Positions 16,163 through 24,833 of a DNA stretch of 64,000 nt are shown one piece after another. Source of the stretch: Acidimicrobiales bacterium (GTDB taxonomy: Bacteria > Actinomycetota > Acidimicrobiia > Acidimicrobiales > Iamiaceae). A program made the position numbers and the translations under genes. The DNA lies in NCBI GenBank assembly GCA_035630295.1, contig DASQKY010000012.1, forward strand, positions 62,001 through 126,000. The letters run 5' to 3'. The notes under the pieces were generated by a model. It was not told the origin of the DNA, did not search any database, and was given only the letters and a program-made list of their open reading frames with translations. Positions within the stretch are counted from its first letter, which is position 1. Every line of letters starts with the position of its first letter.

Positions 16163-17490
16163 CCCGTCCCCCCCCGCAGCTCGGCCAGGCGGCGGCGCAC
16201 GGCGTCCTCCCGGCCGTGCTCCGACGGCTCGTAGTAGACCCGGTCGGCCACCTCGTCGGGGCGGTGCTGCTGGGGCACCCAGCCCCGGGGGTCGTCGTGA
16301 GGGTACCGATAGCCCTCGCCGTGGCCCAGGCCCTTGGCTCCCTGGTAGTGGCCGTCGCGGAGGTGGGCCGGCACCCGCCCGGTGGGCCCCTCGCGCACGT
16401 CGGCCTGGGCCCGGCCCAGGGCCACGGTGACCCGGTTGGACTTGGGCGCGGTGGCCAGGTGGACCACGGCGTGGGCCAGGTTGAGCTGGGCCTCGGGCAG
16501 GCCCACGTGCTCCACGGCTCGGGCCGCGGCGTCGGCCACCAGCAGCGACAGCGGGTCGGCCATGCCCACGTCCTCGGAGGCCAGGATGACCAGGCGGCGG
16601 GCGATGAAGCGGGCGTCCTCGCCGGCCTCGAGCATGGTGGCCAACCACCACAGGCCGGCGTCGGGGTCCGAGCCCCGGATGCTCTTGATGAAGGCGCTGA
16701 TCACGTCGTAGTGCTCGTCCCGCCCGTAGCGCAGGGCGTTGACCCCCAGGGCCGCCTCCACGTCGTCCACCCGCACGACCGGCGGGCCCTCGGCCCCCGC
16801 CCCACCCTCAGCGTCACGGCGCCGGCCCTCGGCCAGGGCCACCGCCACCTCCAGGGCGGTGAGGGTCTGGCGCCCGTCGCCCCCGGCCCGGGTCATGAGG
16901 TGGTCGATGGCCTCGTCGTCGGCCTCGGCCTCCTCGGCCCGTAGGCCGCGCTCGATGAGCTCCCGCACCGCCTCGGCCCCCAGGGGCTCCAGGCGGAACA
17001 GGGTGGAGCGGCTCATGAGGGGTGGGTTGACGGTGAAGTGGGGGTTCTCGGTGGTGGCCCCGATGAGGACCAGCAGGCCCTCCTCCACCGCCGGCAGCAG
17101 GGCGTCCTGCTGGGACTTGGAGAAGCGGTGGACCTCGTCCAGGAACAGGATGGTGCCCTGGCCCCGCTCCCCCAGCCGCTGGCGAGCCTGGGCGATGACC
17201 GTCCGCACGTCCTTGACCGAGGCGTCCACGGCCGAGAGGGCGGCGAAGGACTTCTCGGTGGTGCGGGCCACCAGCCGGGCCAGGGTGGTCTTCCCGGTGC
17301 CGGCCGGGCCCCACAGGATGGCCGAGGACAGGCGGTCGGCCTCGATGAGCCGCCGGAGGGGCTTGCCCGGGCCCAGGAGGTGGTCCTGGCCCACCACCTC
17401 GTCCAGCGAGGTGGGGCGCAGGCGGTCGGCCAGGGGCGCCCGGGCCGCCAGGCGCTCGGAGGCCGCCGCCGCGAAGAGGTCGTCGGGCAC
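16159..17490 (-). CDS. rarA: Replication-associated recombination protein A (RarA/MgsA, AAA ATPase)
   Basis: 443 residues. The N-terminus DRLRPTSLDEVVGQDHLLGP, Walker A GPAGTGKTTLA, Walker B ILFLDEVHRFSKSQQDALLP and sensor GATTENPHFTVN identify a clamp-loader-like RarA. The C-terminal MgsA region ends with YRYPHDDPRGWVPQQHRPDE, another hallmark. It acts on stalled forks and single-stranded gaps in other bacteria. GTG start with TACCCT exactly six bases upstream and no Shine-Dalgarno site, so probably leaderless. The downstream DUF948 gene overlaps its stop. Confidence 0.95.
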   Translation of the reverse strand: MPDDLFAAAASERLAARAPLADRLRPTSLDEVVGQDHLLGPGKPLRRLIEADRLSSAILWGPAGTGKTTLARLVARTTEKSFAALSAVDASVKDVRTVIAQARQRLGERGQGTILFLDEVHRFSKSQQDALLPAVEEGLLVLIGATTENPHFTVNPPLMSRSTLFRLEPLGAEAVRELIERGLRAEEAEADDEAIDHLMTRAGGDGRQTLTALEVAVALAEGRRRDAEGGAGAEGPPVVRVDDVEAALGVNALRYGRDEHYDVISAFIKSIRGSDPDAGLWWLATMLEAGEDARFIARRLVILASEDVGMADPLSLLVADAAARAVEHVGLPEAQLNLAHAVVHLATAPKSNRVTVALGRAQADVREGPTGRVPAHLRDGHYQGAKGLGHGEGYRYPHDDPRGWVPQQHRPDEVADRVYYEPSEHGREDAVRRRLAELRGGTG

Positions 17491-17496
17491 CGGCCG

Positions 17497-17502
17497 AGGG
17501 TA
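17497..17502 (-). promoter_or_regulatory. Putative -10 box of rarA (leaderless)
   Basis: TACCCT on the minus strand, six bases before the rarA GTG. No Shine-Dalgarno site intervenes. Confidence 0.5.
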
Positions 17503-17529
17503 CCCGGATCCCCTGGGCTCCCGAGCCGG

Positions 17530-19272
17530 TCAGGCCTTGGGGGGCAGGGCCCGGAGGCCGAGGTCGCCGAGCTGGGCCGCCTCCATCGGGGTGGGGGCGT
17601 CGGTCATGGGGTCGACGCCGGACTGGGGCTTGGGGAAGGCGATGACCTCCCGGATGTTGTCCTCGCCGGCCAGGATGGCGGCCAGCCGGTCGATCCCCAG
17701 CCCGAACCCCCCGTGGGGCGGGGCGCCGTAGCGGAACGGGGCCAGGAAGAACCCGAAGCGGCGGTCGGCCTCGGACTCGGAGATGCCCAGCAGCCGGAAG
17801 ATGCGGGCCTGGAGGTCGGGCTCGTGGATCCGGATCGACCCCGAGCCCAGCTCCCACCCGTTGAGGACCAGGTCGTAGGCCAGGGACCGCACGGCCATGG
17901 GGTCGGACTCCAGGCGGCCCAGGTCGTCGGGGTGGGGGCGGGTGAAGGGGTGGTGGGCCGGCTGCGGGTTCCCGGCGCCGTCGCGGCCCACGAACATGGG
18001 GAAGTCGACCACCCACACGTAGCGGTAGGGGCCCTCGTGCACCGGGGGGCGGCCCAGGTCGTTGCGGAGGGTGCCCAGCACCTCGCAGGTGCGCTCCCAC
18101 TCGTCGGCCACGATGAGCAGCAGGTCGCCGGGCTCGGCCTCGAACGCGCTCACCAGGGCGGCCTGCTCGTCGTCGGAGAGGAACTTGGCCACCGGCGAGG
18201 CCAGCGTGGGCCCGTCCTCCACCTTCATCCAGACCAGGCCCTTGGCCCCCAGGCCCTTGGCCCGCTCGGTCAGCGCGTCGAGCTTGTTGCGCCCGAAGTC
18301 CCCCGCCCCGCCCGGCACCCGGATGCCCTTGACGGACGAGGCCTTGAAGGCGTTGAAGCCCGTCTCGGCGAAGACCGCGGTGAGCTCCACCAGCTCCAGG
18401 CCGAAGCGCAGGTCGGGCTTGTCGATGCCGTAGCGGTCCATGGCCTGGTGCCAGGTGATCTGCTCGATGGGGGGCGGGGCCTCGCCGGTCACCGCCTCGA
18501 CGGCGGCGGTGACGGCCGCCGAGGTGAAGGCCAGCACGTCGTCCTGGGTGACGAAGCTGGCCTCCAGGTCGAGCTGCATGAACTCGTACTGGCGGTCGGC
18601 CCGCAGGTCCTCGTCGCGGAGGCAGCGGGCGATCTGGAAGTAGCGGTCCAGCCCGCCGACCATGAGGAGCTGCTTGTAGAGCTGGGGGCTCTGGGGCAGG
18701 GCGTAGGCCGCGCCGGGGCGCTGGCGACTGGGGACCAGGAACTCCCGGGCCCCCTCCGGGGTGGAGGGCATGAGCATGGGCGTCTCGACCTCGACGAAGC
18801 CCTGGTCCTCCATGGAGCGCCGGATGGCCGAGTTCACCGCGGCGCGGACCCGCAGGTTGCGCTGCATGCGGCCCCGGCGCAGGTCCAGGTAGCGGTGGCG
18901 CAGGCGCACCATCTCGTCCACGTCGTCGGCCCGCTCGTCCACGGGGAACGGCGGGGGCTCGGCCGCCGAGAGGACCTCGACGGTGCAGTCCTGCACCTCG
19001 ACCTCGCCGGTGGGCAGCTTCGTGTTGACCGTTCCCTCGGGCCGGCGGCGCACGGTGCCGGTGATGCGCACCACGTACTCGCTGCGGACGTCGACCGAGC
19101 CGTCGACCACGCACTGGACGATGCCGGTGTGGTCCCGCAGGTCGACGAAGGCCAGGTGCTCGCCGTGCTCGCGGCGGCGCCCGACCCAGCCGCACACCGA
19201 CACCTCCCGGTCGACGTGGTCGGGGCGGACCTCGCCGCAGTAGACGGTGCGCAGGCCGGCGGCCTCAGGCAT
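17530..19272 (-). CDS. aspS: Aspartate--tRNA ligase
   Basis: Bacterial-type class IIb synthetase, 580 residues. An OB-fold anticodon domain opens the protein (VSVCGWVGRRREHGEHLAFV). Motif 2 lies around YFQIARCLRDEDLRADRQYE, the insertion/GAD domain covers the middle, and motif 3 is GFGLGIDRLAAILAGEDNIR. The segment RQRPGAAYALPQSPQLYKQ is intact. Whether it charges only tRNA-Asp or also tRNA-Asn cannot be settled here. The start overlaps the hisS end by eight bases, giving a hisS-aspS operon as in mycobacteria. Confidence 0.96.
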   Translation of the reverse strand: MPEAAGLRTVYCGEVRPDHVDREVSVCGWVGRRREHGEHLAFVDLRDHTGIVQCVVDGSVDVRSEYVVRITGTVRRRPEGTVNTKLPTGEVEVQDCTVEVLSAAEPPPFPVDERADDVDEMVRLRHRYLDLRRGRMQRNLRVRAAVNSAIRRSMEDQGFVEVETPMLMPSTPEGAREFLVPSRQRPGAAYALPQSPQLYKQLLMVGGLDRYFQIARCLRDEDLRADRQYEFMQLDLEASFVTQDDVLAFTSAAVTAAVEAVTGEAPPPIEQITWHQAMDRYGIDKPDLRFGLELVELTAVFAETGFNAFKASSVKGIRVPGGAGDFGRNKLDALTERAKGLGAKGLVWMKVEDGPTLASPVAKFLSDDEQAALVSAFEAEPGDLLLIVADEWERTCEVLGTLRNDLGRPPVHEGPYRYVWVVDFPMFVGRDGAGNPQPAHHPFTRPHPDDLGRLESDPMAVRSLAYDLVLNGWELGSGSIRIHEPDLQARIFRLLGISESEADRRFGFFLAPFRYGAPPHGGFGLGIDRLAAILAGEDNIREVIAFPKPQSGVDPMTDAPTPMEAAQLGDLGLRALPPKA

Positions 19273-20557
19273 GGGACGGGCTCCCTTGGGGATGACGGGG
19301 GGTGCGGAGGGCGGCGACCAGGTCGGCCCGGGCCACGGCGCGCTGCTCGGCGCCGAACTCGCCCCGCAGGGGGCGGATGGTGACCACGCCGTCGGCCACC
19401 TCCTGCTCGCCCACGATGAGGGCCACCTCGGCGCCGGAACGGTCGGCCGCCTTCATCTGGGCCCGCATGGAGCGCCCGTCGAAGGCCCGGTCGACGCGGA
19501 GGCCGGCCCGGCGCAGGTCGCGGGTCAGGTCGCGGGCGTGGTCGCCCCCGGTGACGTCGACCACGAAGGCGTCGAGGCCGGCGGCCGCGGGGGGCCCGGC
19601 CGCCTCGGCGGCGCAGGCCAGCAACACCCGCTCGATGCCGGAGCCGAAGCCGATCCCGGGGGTGGGCGGGCCGCCCAGGTCCTCGGCCAGGCCGTCGTAG
19701 CGGCCCCCGCCCAGGATGGTGCTCTGGGCCGCGTCGAGGGCGTCGCTCTGCACCTCGAAGGTGGTGTGGGTGTAGTAGTCGAGGCCCCGTACCAGCCGGT
19801 GGTCGCGGATGTAGTCGATGCCGGCCGCGCCCAGCCCGTCCTCGACCCGCTCGATGTGGGCCCGGGCCTCCTCCGAGAGCGACTCGGTGATGCGGGGGGC
19901 GTCGGCCACCGCGGCCCGGGTGGCGGGCCGCTTGCTGTCGAGGACCCGGAGGGGGTTGGCGGCCACCTTGGGCCGGTCGTCCTCGGCCAGGTCGTCGACC
20001 CGGCCGGCCAGCCAGGCCCGGAGCACGTCGGTGTAGGCCACGCGGTCGGCCCGGGTCCCCATGCTGTTGAGCACCAGGGTGAAGCGGCGCAGGCCCAGGG
20101 CCCGCAGGTAGTCGTGGCCCAGGGTGATGGCCTCGACGTCGAGGTCCGGGTCGGCCGATCCCAGGGCCTCCACCCCCACCTGGTGGTGCTGGCGGAGGCG
20201 CCCCGACTGGGGCTGCTCGTAGCGGAAGCAGGGCGTGGCGTACCAGGCCTTCCACGGGGTCGGGGGCCGGTGCTGCACGAAGGCCCGCACCACCGAGGCC
20301 GTCCCCTCCGGCCGCAGGGCGATGTGGCGGTCGCCCTTGTCCTGGAAGTCGTACATCTCCTTGGTGACCACGTCGGTGCCCTCGCCCAGGCGACGGAACA
20401 CGCCGATGTCCTCGAACATCGGGGTCTGCACCAGCCCGTAGCCCGACGCCGTGGCCAGGCCGGCGAAGGTGGCCAGCAGCTCCTGCCAGCGGGCCGACTC
20501 GGGGGCCAGGACGTCCTGGGTGCCCTTCGGGGCGCGGAAGGACGGACGGTCGGCCAC
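19265..20557 (-). CDS. hisS: Histidine--tRNA ligase
   Basis: Class II synthetase of 430 residues. The start FRAPKGTQDVLAPES, motif 2 ATPCFRYEQPQSGRLRQHHQ, the HisA motif VRGLDYYTHTTFEV and motif 3 GIGFGSGIERVLLA are all present, followed by an anticodon-binding domain. GTG start with TAGCCT eight bases upstream; leaderless or nearly so. The 3' end overlaps aspS by eight bases, so the two synthetases are co-expressed. Confidence 0.96.
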   Translation of the reverse strand: MADRPSFRAPKGTQDVLAPESARWQELLATFAGLATASGYGLVQTPMFEDIGVFRRLGEGTDVVTKEMYDFQDKGDRHIALRPEGTASVVRAFVQHRPPTPWKAWYATPCFRYEQPQSGRLRQHHQVGVEALGSADPDLDVEAITLGHDYLRALGLRRFTLVLNSMGTRADRVAYTDVLRAWLAGRVDDLAEDDRPKVAANPLRVLDSKRPATRAAVADAPRITESLSEEARAHIERVEDGLGAAGIDYIRDHRLVRGLDYYTHTTFEVQSDALDAAQSTILGGGRYDGLAEDLGGPPTPGIGFGSGIERVLLACAAEAAGPPAAAGLDAFVVDVTGGDHARDLTRDLRRAGLRVDRAFDGRSMRAQMKAADRSGAEVALIVGEQEVADGVVTIRPLRGEFGAEQRAVARADLVAALRTPRHPQGSPSHA

Positions 20558-20565
20558 GGCCGGCG

Positions 20566-20571
20566 AGGCTA
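20566..20571 (-). promoter_or_regulatory. Putative -10 box of hisS-aspS
   Basis: TAGCCT on the minus strand, eight bases before the hisS GTG. Spacing is two bases longer than in the tightest examples. Confidence 0.4.
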
Positions 20572-20625
20572 GCGGTCACCCCCTGCGGCGCCGGCCTCCA
20601 TGTCCGCCCTGGGCGGGCAGGAGAA

Positions 20626-20660
20626 GGTGGGGCGCCGCGTCCCACGAGCGGCGCCCCACC
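20626..20660. terminator. Perfect 13-bp hairpin between the DJ-1-like gene and hisS
   Basis: Arms ggtggggcgccgc and gcggcgccccacc are exactly complementary around a 9-base loop. It sits 45 bases past the DJ-1-like stop (minus strand) and upstream of hisS. No T-run follows. Confidence 0.55.
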
Positions 20661-20705
20661 GGATCCGGCGGCCCGGGCCGGCCACGCCTCGCCCGGGCCG
20701 GGAGC

Positions 20706-21260
20706 TCAGCCCGACACCGTCTCGACCAGGGCCCGGCAGAAGGCCGGCAGGTCGTCGGGCTTGCGGCTGGTGATCAGGGGGCCCGGGCCGGAGCGGTCGA
20801 CCACCAGCTCCTCGTCGACCCACTCGGCCCCGGCGTTGGTCAGGTCGGTGGACAGGCTGGGCCAGCTGGTGAGGCGACGGCCGCTGGCCACGCCGGCGTC
20901 GATCAGCGTCCACGGGGCGTGGCAGATGGCGGCGATCGGGGTGCCGGCGTCGGCGGCCTGGTGGACGAAGCGCACCGCCTCGGGCACGGTGCGGAGCTGA
21001 TCGGGGTTGGCCACCCCGCCGGGGAGGACGACGGCGGCGTAGTCGGCCGGTTGGGCCTCGCCCACGGCCCGGTCGACCTCGAAGGTGTCGGCCTTGTCGA
21101 GGTGGTCGTACCCCTGGACCTTGCCCGTCTCGGGGGCGAGGAGCACGGGCGTGCCGCCGGCCTCCTCCACCGCCTTCCACGGCTCGGTCAGCTCCACCTG
21201 CTCGATGCCCTCCATGGCCACCAGGAAGGCGATGGTCTTGCCTGCGAGCTCGTCGGTCAC
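20706..21260 (-). CDS. DJ-1/PfpI family protein (type 1 glutamine amidotransferase-like)
   Basis: 184 residues. The fold begins GKTIAFLVAMEGIEQVELTE, continues with VVLPGGVANPDQLR, and has the nucleophile elbow AAICHAPWTLIDAG containing the conserved Cys-His pair. The second half (RRLTSWPSLSTDLTNAGAEW then DRSGPGPLITSRKPDDLPAF) is typical of the PfpI/YhbO/general stress protein 18 branch, associated with stress tolerance, glyoxalase or protease-like activity. GTG start preceded by GGGAGGAT, a good ribosome site. A strong hairpin follows the gene, so it seems a single-gene unit. Confidence 0.88.
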   Translation of the reverse strand: MTDELAGKTIAFLVAMEGIEQVELTEPWKAVEEAGGTPVLLAPETGKVQGYDHLDKADTFEVDRAVGEAQPADYAAVVLPGGVANPDQLRTVPEAVRFVHQAADAGTPIAAICHAPWTLIDAGVASGRRLTSWPSLSTDLTNAGAEWVDEELVVDRSGPGPLITSRKPDDLPAFCRALVETVSG

Positions 21261-21360
21261 CGGATCCTCCCGGGATCGTCGTTCGGGACGGCGCCCCGCT
21301 ACCCACGCCGCCGCACCTCAACCACCACGCGCCAGGGCGCGGGCCGGCCGCGGTCGGGCC

Positions 21361-23598
21361 CTATCCCCCGTTGCCCTGACGGCCGGGCATGACCCGGTAG
21401 GCCTCGAAGACGCCGTCGATGCCCCGCACCGAGCGCAGCACCGACTCCAGGTGCGAGGGGTCGCCCAGCTCGACGTCGAAGCGCATGATGGTCACCCGGT
21501 CGGGGCCGGACCGCGAGTCGCAGGCCAGGATGTTGATGTTGTGGTCGGCGAAGGCCGACGACGTGTCGCCCAGCAGGCGGGGCCGATCCAGGGCCTTTAT
21601 CTCCACCCCGGCGGTGAAGGAGCCGGCCCCGTCCTCGTCCCACTCCACCTCGATGAGGCGGCCGCCCTGGCCGGTGGACAGCGACACCGCGTTGGCGCAG
21701 TCCGTGCGGTGCACCGACACGCCCCGCCCCCGGGTGACGAAGCCCATGATCTCGTCGCCCGGCACCGGGGTGCAGCACTTGGCCAGGCGCACCATGACGT
21801 CGTCCAGGCCCTCCACGTGGACGCCGATGCCGGCCCGGTCCGCCCGGGGGCGGCGAGGGGTGCGGGCCGTGGTCGGGAGCTGGTCCTCCTCGTCGGGGTC
21901 GCCGCTGCGGAGCCGCTTGGCGATGCGGCTGGCCACCGACTCCGGCGACACGTGGTGCTCGCCGATGGCGGTGTGCAGGGCGTCGACGTCGGTGTGGTTG
22001 ATCTCCCGGGCGACCTCGTCCAGGAGGGTGTGGCTCACGCCCCGCACCGGGAGGCCCTCGCGGCGCAGGGCCTTGACCAGGTCCTCCCGCCCGGCGGCCA
22101 GGGCGTCCTCCCGCCGCTCCCGCGAGAACCACTGGCGGATCTTGTTGGAGGCCCGCGGCGTCTTGACCAGCTGGAGCCAGTCCCGCTTGGGCCCCGCCCC
22201 CTGGGTGCGGGAGGTGACGATCTCGCAGGTGTCACCGGAGTGGAGCGGGTGGTCCAGCGAGACCAGGCGGCCGTTGACCTTGGCCCCGGCGCAGGCGTGG
22301 CCCACCTCGGTGTGCACGGCGTAGGCGAAGTCGATGGGCGTGGCCCCGTTGACCAGGGTCATGATGCGGCCCTTGGGGGTGAAGACGTAGACCTCGTCCT
22401 GGTCCAGGTCGACCTTGAGGGCGTTGTAGAACTGCTCGGGGTCGGTGATCTCCTGCTGCCAGTCGACGATGCGGTTGAGCCACACCATGGCGTCGGCGTC
22501 GGCCCCGGCCTCCTTGTAGGAGTAGTGGGCGGCCACGCCCACCTCGGCCCGGCTGTGCATCTCCCGGGTGCGGATCTGCACCTCCAGGGGCTTGCCCTGG
22601 GGCCCCACCACCGTGGTGTGCAGCGACTGGTAGAGGTTGAACTTGGGGTGGGCGATGTAGTCCTTGAACCGGCCCTGCACCGGCGTCCAGGTGGCGTGGA
22701 TGGAGCCCAGCGCCGCGTAGCAGTCCTTCACCGCGTCGACCAGGACCCGGATGCCCACCAGGTCGAAGATGTCGTCGAAGGCCCGGCCCTTCACCACCAT
22801 CTTCTCGTAGATGCTCCAGTAGTGTTTGGGCCGGCCGGTGATCTCGGCGTCGATGCGCAGCTCCTTGATGCGGGCCTGCACGTCCTCCAGCACCTGGGTC
22901 AGGTACAGGTCCCGCTCGGGGGCCCGCATGGACACCATGTGGTCGATCTCGGCGTAGCGCTTGGGGTGCTGGGTGGCGAAGGCCAGGTCCTCCAACTGCT
23001 GGCGCAGGTCCTGCATGCCCAACCGGTGGGCCAGGGGGGCGTAGACGTCCAAGGTCTCCCGGGCGATGCGCTGCTGCTTCCACTCCGGCAGGGCGGCCAG
23101 GGTCCGCATGTTGTGGAGCCGGTCGGCCAGCTTGATGATGATGACCCGCAGGTCGCGGGCCATGGCCACCAGCACCTTGCGGACCGTGGCCGCCTGCTGG
23201 GCCTCCTTGGAGTCGAAGTTCAGCCGCTCGATCTTGGTGACCCCGTCGACCAGGTGGCGCACCTGGGAGCCGAACACGCGCTCCACGTCGCCCAGCGACA
23301 TGGCCGTGTCCTCCACCGCGTCGTGGAGGAGGGCGGCGGCGATGGTGACGTCGTCGAGCCCCAGGTGGGCCACGATGCGGGCCACGGCCAGCGGGTGGGT
23401 GACGTACGCCTCGCCCGTCTTGCGGACCTGGCCGGCGTGGGCCACCTTGGCCGCGTCGTAGGCCTGGGTGATGAGGGCGGTCGAGCCCTTGGGGTGGCGC
23501 TCCCGGTAGTCCTCCAGCAGCGGGGCCAGGGCCTCGTCCCGGGGCGCGGCCGACCGCCTCCAGGGCAGCACCCGGTCGACGGTCGGCACAGGCGCCAT
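21361..23598 (-). CDS. rel: Bifunctional (p)ppGpp synthetase/hydrolase
   Basis: Long RSH protein, 745 residues, controlling the stringent response. The hydrolase HD domain has THPLAVARIVAHLG and LLHDAVEDT (His92-Asp93). The synthetase domain has GRPKHYWSIYEKMVVKG, a LVGIRVLV segment and RFKD (310-313), the RXKD form found in bifunctional enzymes. A TGS domain (VYVFTPKGRIMTLVNGATPI), a conserved Cys pair (VRLAKCCTPVPGDEI) and a C-terminal ACT domain follow. ATG start without a clear Shine-Dalgarno site. It is downstream of secD-secF on the same strand, as in mycobacteria. Confidence 0.96.
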   Translation of the reverse strand: MAPVPTVDRVLPWRRSAAPRDEALAPLLEDYRERHPKGSTALITQAYDAAKVAHAGQVRKTGEAYVTHPLAVARIVAHLGLDDVTIAAALLHDAVEDTAMSLGDVERVFGSQVRHLVDGVTKIERLNFDSKEAQQAATVRKVLVAMARDLRVIIIKLADRLHNMRTLAALPEWKQQRIARETLDVYAPLAHRLGMQDLRQQLEDLAFATQHPKRYAEIDHMVSMRAPERDLYLTQVLEDVQARIKELRIDAEITGRPKHYWSIYEKMVVKGRAFDDIFDLVGIRVLVDAVKDCYAALGSIHATWTPVQGRFKDYIAHPKFNLYQSLHTTVVGPQGKPLEVQIRTREMHSRAEVGVAAHYSYKEAGADADAMVWLNRIVDWQQEITDPEQFYNALKVDLDQDEVYVFTPKGRIMTLVNGATPIDFAYAVHTEVGHACAGAKVNGRLVSLDHPLHSGDTCEIVTSRTQGAGPKRDWLQLVKTPRASNKIRQWFSRERREDALAAGREDLVKALRREGLPVRGVSHTLLDEVAREINHTDVDALHTAIGEHHVSPESVASRIAKRLRSGDPDEEDQLPTTARTPRRPRADRAGIGVHVEGLDDVMVRLAKCCTPVPGDEIMGFVTRGRGVSVHRTDCANAVSLSTGQGGRLIEVEWDEDGAGSFTAGVEIKALDRPRLLGDTSSAFADHNINILACDSRSGPDRVTIMRFDVELGDPSHLESVLRSVRGIDGVFEAYRVMPGRQGNGG

Positions 23599-23614
23599 TG
23601 TGGCGCGTGCCGGG

Positions 23615-23644
23615 CCCGTTCCACGCGTTGCCGCGGGGAACGGG
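23615..23644. terminator. Possible weak hairpin between secF and rel
   Basis: Arms cccgttcc and ggaacggg around a 14-base loop, in the 53-base gap between the secF stop and the rel start. The large loop and absent T-run make termination doubtful; it could instead affect rel expression. Confidence 0.3.
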
Positions 23645-23651
23645 GGTCGGG

Positions 23652-24833
23652 TCAGCGGCGCTTGCCCTGCTTGCGGGGCCGGGGCGGGTGGGTGCGCAGG
23701 GTGGAGGTGCCGACCTTGCCGCTGGTGGGCCGGGTCGGGGGCGGGCGCCGGGGCACCGGATCACCGGAGGTGGCGCCGTCCCCGTCGCCGGCCGCCTCGG
23801 GCTGCAGGTCGGCGGCGGTGATCGCGGCCCGTTCGCCCTTCTCGGCCAGGCGGGCCCGCAGGGTGCGGTAACGGGGCTCGCGCTCCTTGAGGATGGCCAG
23901 CAGGGGCGAGGCGATGAAGATGGACGAGTAGGCCCCCGACATCTGGCCGATGAACAGGGCCAGGCCGAACTCCTGGAGGGTGGTGGCCCCCAGGGCCAGC
24001 GAGCCCACCAGCAGCACCGAGATGATGGGGATGATGGCGGTGATCTGCGTGTTCAGGGACCGCATCAGGACCTGGTTGAGCGACAGGTCCATCATCTCGC
24101 TGTAGGTCATGCGCGCGTTGGCGGTGAGCAGCCGGGTGTTCTCGTCGACCCGGTCGAAGACCACGATGCCGTCGTAGATGGAGAAGCCCAGGATGGTCAG
24201 GATGGCGATGACCGTGGCCGGGGTGACCGGGAGCTGGAGCACGGCGTAGACCCCGACCACCACCAGGATGTCGTGGACCAGGGCCCCGAGGGTGGCCACC
24301 GCCATCCGGAACTCGAAGCGGATGGTGATGTAGATGACGATGGCGATCAGGAAGAACACCAGGGCCCGCAGGGCCTTCTCGGAGATCTCCTGCCCCCAGG
24401 AGGCGCCCACGCTGCTGACCACCACGTCCTCGGCCTCGACCCCGGCCAGCTCGGCCAGGGCCTCGACCACCTCGTCGTTGCGCTCCTGGCGCTGGGCGTC
24501 GGTGCCCTCGATCTCCGGGGTCTGGACGCGCAGGTCGTCGCCGACCTCCTGGACCTCGACCTCGGGGAAGCCGAGATCCTCCATGGTCTCCTCGGTCTGG
24601 GCCACGGTGGTGCCGCTGGCCCGCACCTCCCACTGGGCCCCGCCGGTGAAGTCGATGCCCAGGTTGAGCCCGCCCCGGCCCAGGAAGCCGATCACGCCGA
24701 CGAGGATGATGGCGGCGGAGATGGCGAACCACAGCCGGGCCCGGCCGATGATCTTGAACTCGGTCTCGCCGTGGTAGAGGCGGCGCAGCAGGCCCCGCTT
24801 CTCCTCGGTCGGGTCGGTGATGGGGCTGGTCAC
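23652..24833 (-). CDS. secF: Protein translocase subunit SecF
   Basis: 393-residue RND-type membrane protein that works with SecD in proton-motive-force-driven protein export. TM1 is RLWFAISAAIILVGVIGFLG, the signature LNLGIDFTGGAQWEV follows, then a periplasmic domain and a five-helix C-terminal bundle with ILGFSIYDGIVVFDRVDEN. The basic Arg/Lys-rich tail (RPRKQGKRR) is typical of actinobacterial SecF. GTG start overlaps the secD stop as GTGA, so the two are coupled. Confidence 0.96.
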   Translation of the reverse strand: MTSPITDPTEEKRGLLRRLYHGETEFKIIGRARLWFAISAAIILVGVIGFLGRGGLNLGIDFTGGAQWEVRASGTTVAQTEETMEDLGFPEVEVQEVGDDLRVQTPEIEGTDAQRQERNDEVVEALAELAGVEAEDVVVSSVGASWGQEISEKALRALVFFLIAIVIYITIRFEFRMAVATLGALVHDILVVVGVYAVLQLPVTPATVIAILTILGFSIYDGIVVFDRVDENTRLLTANARMTYSEMMDLSLNQVLMRSLNTQITAIIPIISVLLVGSLALGATTLQEFGLALFIGQMSGAYSSIFIASPLLAILKEREPRYRTLRARLAEKGERAAITAADLQPEAAGDGDGATSGDPVPRRPPPTRPTSGKVGTSTLRTHPPRPRKQGKRR